Part shown: positions 60,806 through 64,000 of the stretch, one piece after another | Layout of the letters: every line of letters starts with the position of its first letter | Numbering within the stretch: the stretch's first letter is position 1 | Assembly: GCF_021764745.1 (NCBI RefSeq) | Contig: NZ_JAETXX010000001.1 | Location: 248,001-312,000 of the forward strand | DNA length: 64,000 nt | Source: Joostella atrarenae | Lineage (GTDB): Bacteria > Bacteroidota > Bacteroidia > Flavobacteriales > Flavobacteriaceae | Reading direction: 5' to 3' | The notes under the pieces: generated by a model | What the model saw: only the letters and a program-made list of their open reading frames with translations | Told to the model about the DNA's origin: nothing | Databases searched by the model: none | Made by a program: the position numbers and the translations under genes

Positions 60806-62332
60806 TTAATATCCTGTATTATTAGGTTGTAAATTAGGATTTCTTTCTAATTCATCAGCTGGAAGCGGGAATAAATAATCACGAGAAGCATCAAAATTTG
60901 GCTGTGGATCTAAGCTTCCTGTACTAAATACTTCGTTTCCTAGCTTTCTTCTTTTGATATCATACCATCTTTTAAATTCAAATGCTAACTCCCATTTTCT
61001 TTCTTCTAAAACCATATCTCTAAATGCATCTTTAGACAATCCAGACATTGCATCCTCTGGGAAACCAGTAGCATTTGGATTTCCATTTCTCGCTCTTGTA
61101 CGCACTCTGTTTACATAAGAAGTTGCTTCAGCAGAACCAGGACTTGTTTCATTTAAAGCTTCAGCAGCAATAAGTAAAACTTCAGCATAACGCATTAATG
61201 GATAATTAAAGCTTGTTGTACGCCCATTACTATCTCCGGTAGCTCCAATAAACCTAGTGTACTTAGCTATATAAGCACTTGCAACATTTCTAGAATCAAA
61301 ATCAGGGAACTTAGTAAAAGGTTCTACAACCCCATTAAATATTCCTGTAGTATCTAAACTTACTGCCTTTCTATAATCTCTACCATCCCAAGTATTATAA
61401 ACACCTATTTTCGGAACTGTAACAGACCAACCACCGCCAATATCTCCACGTTCGTTAGCTCTTATCCCTGTAAGTGCTCCTGTATAATCTCGTCCAGTGT
61501 CTCCATCACTTTGACCATTGTAAGCTAATTGAAGTAACACTTCACTTTGACCTCCTTGTTTATCTGCATTAAATAAATCTTGGAAATCATTTTCTAAACC
61601 TAAACCAAACTTTCCTTCATTATCAATTACATACTTAGCTTCTTTGTAAGCCATTTCATAATTTTCCATCGTTAAATAAACTGATGCTAAATATGCCGCA
61701 GCTGTTGCTTTAGATGGTAATGATTTATTAGATTGTTGCTCTGGCAAATATGTTTTAGCCTCTTGAAGGTCTGCTATAATTTTGGTATAAACTTCTGCAG
61801 CAGTAGACTTTTCGATATTCTTAAAATCATCAAAGGTTTCTACTGTAACCGTATTTTCTAAGTAAGGAATATCTCCAAAAAGACGTACTAAATGGAAATA
61901 AGCATAAGCTCTAAAAAAATTAGCTTGTGCTCTTATTGGATCTATTTGAGCTGGCGAATCACTTAGATTAGATGATGCTGAAATTGCTTCATTACAACCT
62001 GCAATAATTTGGTATGATTTAGGCCAAAATTCTGAAACCATTCCATTATCTGCATTCATTGTAAAATTATCTACTTCTTTTCTTCTTGCGGAAGTACCTT
62101 GATCTCCAATAGAAACCATATCTCCTCTAACCATAATAGAAAGTGAGAGCTTTCTTCCCCAGTATGCCTCGGTTGCCATATTTCCTATGGCTCCATTTAC
62201 TAAAGACTGAATATCATCTGGTGACTGTACGAATCCATCTGGAGAAAGTGTGCCTAGTGGCTCTTCCTCAAGATCTGAACAGCTAGCTAATACTAATGTC
62301 ATTAGTAAAACTAAATATTTGAAATTTTTCAT
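60806..62332 (-). CDS. SusD/RagB family nutrient-binding outer membrane lipoprotein
   Basis: A 508-aa SusD homologue with lipobox LASC (Cys18) followed by SDLEEEP, an acidic surface-export stretch. RAQANFFRAYAYFHLVRLFG near 130 is the usual SusD helix and the C-terminus has VLEERKWELAFEFKRWYDIK and a PLPADELERNPNLQPN ending. It is 18 nt downstream of susC and 13 nt upstream of GH88. It differs clearly from the SusD at 5549-7063. Confidence 0.94.
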   Translation of the reverse strand: MKNFKYLVLLMTLVLASCSDLEEEPLGTLSPDGFVQSPDDIQSLVNGAIGNMATEAYWGRKLSLSIMVRGDMVSIGDQGTSARRKEVDNFTMNADNGMVSEFWPKSYQIIAGCNEAISASSNLSDSPAQIDPIRAQANFFRAYAYFHLVRLFGDIPYLENTVTVETFDDFKNIEKSTAAEVYTKIIADLQEAKTYLPEQQSNKSLPSKATAAAYLASVYLTMENYEMAYKEAKYVIDNEGKFGLGLENDFQDLFNADKQGGQSEVLLQLAYNGQSDGDTGRDYTGALTGIRANERGDIGGGWSVTVPKIGVYNTWDGRDYRKAVSLDTTGIFNGVVEPFTKFPDFDSRNVASAYIAKYTRFIGATGDSNGRTTSFNYPLMRYAEVLLIAAEALNETSPGSAEATSYVNRVRTRARNGNPNATGFPEDAMSGLSKDAFRDMVLEERKWELAFEFKRWYDIKRRKLGNEVFSTGSLDPQPNFDASRDYLFPLPADELERNPNLQPNNTGY

Positions 62333-62350
62333 TTTATAAAGTTTTTAATA

Positions 62351-64000
62351 TTAGAATTTTAGATTTAAAGAAAGTGTCAGAGATCGTATATTAGGATAAC
62401 TACCATAGTCAAACCCTTTATTTACGTTACCATTCTGACTCCCTTGGCTTCGGTAACTTGCCTCAGGATCTGTTCCAGGAAAATCGGTAAACGTTAGTAA
62501 ATTCTGTCCGCTTATTCCGAATCTAATCCCTTGCATTCCTAATTTCTCTACCGCTCTAGCAGGTAAATTATACCCCAACGATAAGTTTTTAAGGCGTACA
62601 TAACCACCATCATAAACAAACCTAGAAGTAACACGCTTTTCACGAACTGCCGCAGAAGGCACGTCTGTATCTGTGTTTGTAGGAGTCCAAGCATTTAGAA
62701 CTTCCGTAGTGGCATTAGACTCCCCAGAAGCCAATTCTAATAAAGTATAACTAAATATATCTCCTCCAACTGCTGCTTGAAAAAAGATATTTAAATCGAA
62801 GTCTTTATAGGTGAAGTTATTATTAAAACCTGCAGTCCAATCTTGATTTGGATCTCCTATAATTTTTCTATCATCTGTGTTAATAACACCATCTCCATTA
62901 AGATCTGTAAAAAGTTCATCTCCAGCTCCACTTCCTTCATAACCTGCAATACCCGCTGGAAGCGTACCTCCCTGATTTACTCCTTGATATTCATATCCAT
63001 AAAAAACACCAACAGGCTCTCCTTCTCTTAACACATGAGTTTGGTTTTGTAAGAAAGATCCTGGAGAAGAATCTAAAAATATATCAGCTCCATCTATTAA
63101 TTTTGAAACTTCATTTTTATTCTTTGCCCAGTTAAATTCTGATGTCCATGTAAAATTATCCTTAATTATGTTCTTAGTAACTAAGCTAATTTCAATCCCT
63201 TTATTGTTGATCTCCCCAACATTTTTTAAGGCTGCTAATGTTAACAGTCCAAAATATTCTGGTGCTGAAGTATCCCCTAGAATAACATCTTTGGTATCTA
63301 TATTATAAAGGTCAATAGAACCACTTACTCTATTGTTTGCAAATCCAAAGTCTAATCCTAAATTAGTTTGATAAGAAGATTCCCATTTTAAATCTGGATT
63401 AGCTAACTGATCTGGAACTACAGCACTTGTAATTTCATCTCCTGGTGCCGAATAAATGGACTCATAAAATGCTAAAGATTGATATGGCTGAATAGATGGA
63501 TTCCCTGTAACACCATAACTAGCTCTAAGTTTTAAATTAGATAAAACCTCGCTGTCTTTAAGAAAACCTTCATTAGAAATTGTCCATCCAATTGCTCCGG
63601 ATGGAAATATTGCATATTTATTATTCTTAGCGAAATTTGACGAACCATCTCGTCTCACCGTAAAGGTTAATAAATATTTATCATCATGAGTAAAATTTAA
63701 CCTCCCATATTGAGAAACTATCTCGCTTTGAATATTTGCTGAAGTTGGTTTTTGAGCATTCGCTCCAGCTTCCAAATTATAATAAGAAATACTATTACTA
63801 ATAAGATCACGAGTTTCAGCTCCAAAAGATAGAGATTTCTCCTTCTGATAAGAATAACCAACTAATGCTGTGAAATTATTCTTTCCGAACTCTTTATTAT
63901 ATGTTAAGTAATTTTCGGAAAGTATGTTTGTTGATTTTGTTGTATTAAGACTTGCAATTCCTCCTGCTCCTCCTGCTGTAGAAAGTAAAGTAGAAGGTTT
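62351..64000 (-). CDS. SusC/RagA family TonB-dependent receptor, N-terminal part outside window
   Basis: The frame is open to the right edge, giving the last 549 residues of the beta-barrel. Typical SusC segments are visible: RRDGSSNFAKNNKYAIFPSG, GWTISNEGF, LKLRASYGVTGNPSIQPYQS, NPDLKWESSYQTNLGLDFGF and the final strand RSLTLSLNLKF. No start codon is present; a TTG at 63773-63775 is internal to the barrel. It pairs with the SusD 18 nt downstream for import of oligosaccharides produced at the cell surface by the lyase. Confidence 0.94.
   Translation of the reverse strand, partial: KPSTLLSTAGGAGGIASLNTTKSTNILSENYLTYNKEFGKNNFTALVGYSYQKEKSLSFGAETRDLISNSISYYNLEAGANAQKPTSANIQSEIVSQYGRLNFTHDDKYLLTFTVRRDGSSNFAKNNKYAIFPSGAIGWTISNEGFLKDSEVLSNLKLRASYGVTGNPSIQPYQSLAFYESIYSAPGDEITSAVVPDQLANPDLKWESSYQTNLGLDFGFANNRVSGSIDLYNIDTKDVILGDTSAPEYFGLLTLAALKNVGEINNKGIEISLVTKNIIKDNFTWTSEFNWAKNKNEVSKLIDGADIFLDSSPGSFLQNQTHVLREGEPVGVFYGYEYQGVNQGGTLPAGIAGYEGSGAGDELFTDLNGDGVINTDDRKIIGDPNQDWTAGFNNNFTYKDFDLNIFFQAAVGGDIFSYTLLELASGESNATTEVLNAWTPTNTDTDVPSAAVREKRVTSRFVYDGGYVRLKNLSLGYNLPARAVEKLGMQGIRFGISGQNLLTFTDFPGTDPEASYRSQGSQNGNVNKGFDYGSYPNIRSLTLSLNLKF

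Noticed and set aside
63773-63775. TTG as start of a separate 474-aa protein
   Set aside because: The frame stays open to the window edge with SusC barrel sequence on both sides, so the TTG is internal.

Overview
The window is a low-GC chromosomal segment of a member of the Bacteroidota, most probably a marine Flavobacteriaceae. Several signs agree. There are two SusC/SusD outer-membrane glycan-uptake pairs. An ECF-sigma/FecR pair sits next to one of them. The block acpP-fabF-rnc-IPExxxVDY gene-pyk is typical of flavobacteria. Many genes are preceded by the Bacteroidota -7 promoter box TAnnTTTG, and Shine-Dalgarno sequences are not evident. No insertion sequence, prophage, CRISPR array or rRNA was seen.

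Layout. 1-5368 (minus strand): a catabolic operon for L-fucose by the non-phosphorylating oxidative route. It holds L-fuconate dehydratase, an SDR L-fucose dehydrogenase, a FucP-type permease, a DUF718 sugar mutarotase broken by an in-frame TGA, and the start of an FMN-dependent L-lactate-type dehydrogenase that runs off the left edge. An AraC-type regulator lies upstream. 5494-12512: SusD, a long SusC with an STN domain, FecR and a divergent ECF sigma factor, forming a trans-envelope signalling and uptake system. 12537-16930: the acpP/fabF/rnc/pyk housekeeping block. 17072-21636 (plus): purN, rnhA, a START-domain protein, a PfkB kinase and a large PurF-like amidotransferase. 21709-22008: two identical 80-bp copies of a short intergenic transcript, each with its own promoter box and terminator; I regard this as the most unusual intergenic feature.

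22044-24829: a Tat-exported Gfo/Idh/MocA oxidoreductase and a PA0069-type radical SAM protein. 24854-31562 (minus): a TetR-TolC-adaptor-RND efflux operon with a clear TetR operator. 31641-37505: a polyprenyl synthase, then a metal-uptake module made of a TonB receptor with a secreted companion, a divergent DtxR-type repressor and a ZIP transporter; a palindrome overlaps both promoters. 37604-39476: an unrecognised lipoprotein pair, one with a zincin HExxH motif. 39512-43166: an NTF2-like protein, a DUF6155-like protein, and feoA-feoB with a 49-aa Cys-rich FeoB-associated protein. 43411-49267: lipocalin, SCO protein, RseP protease, tRNA-Asn, Na/Pi transporter and a propeller-like lipoprotein.

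49341-58228 (plus): a six-gene set made of a very large hybrid histidine kinase, a degenerate-receiver/HPt protein, a single-domain response regulator, a membrane HEAT-like protein, a processive GT2 glycosyltransferase and a YaiO-like outer-membrane barrel. It reads as a phosphorelay-controlled exopolysaccharide or glycan-secretion system. 58358-64000 (minus): a uronate-polysaccharide utilisation locus (SusC, SusD, GH88 unsaturated glucuronyl hydrolase, alginate-lyase-family enzyme) that continues beyond the right edge.
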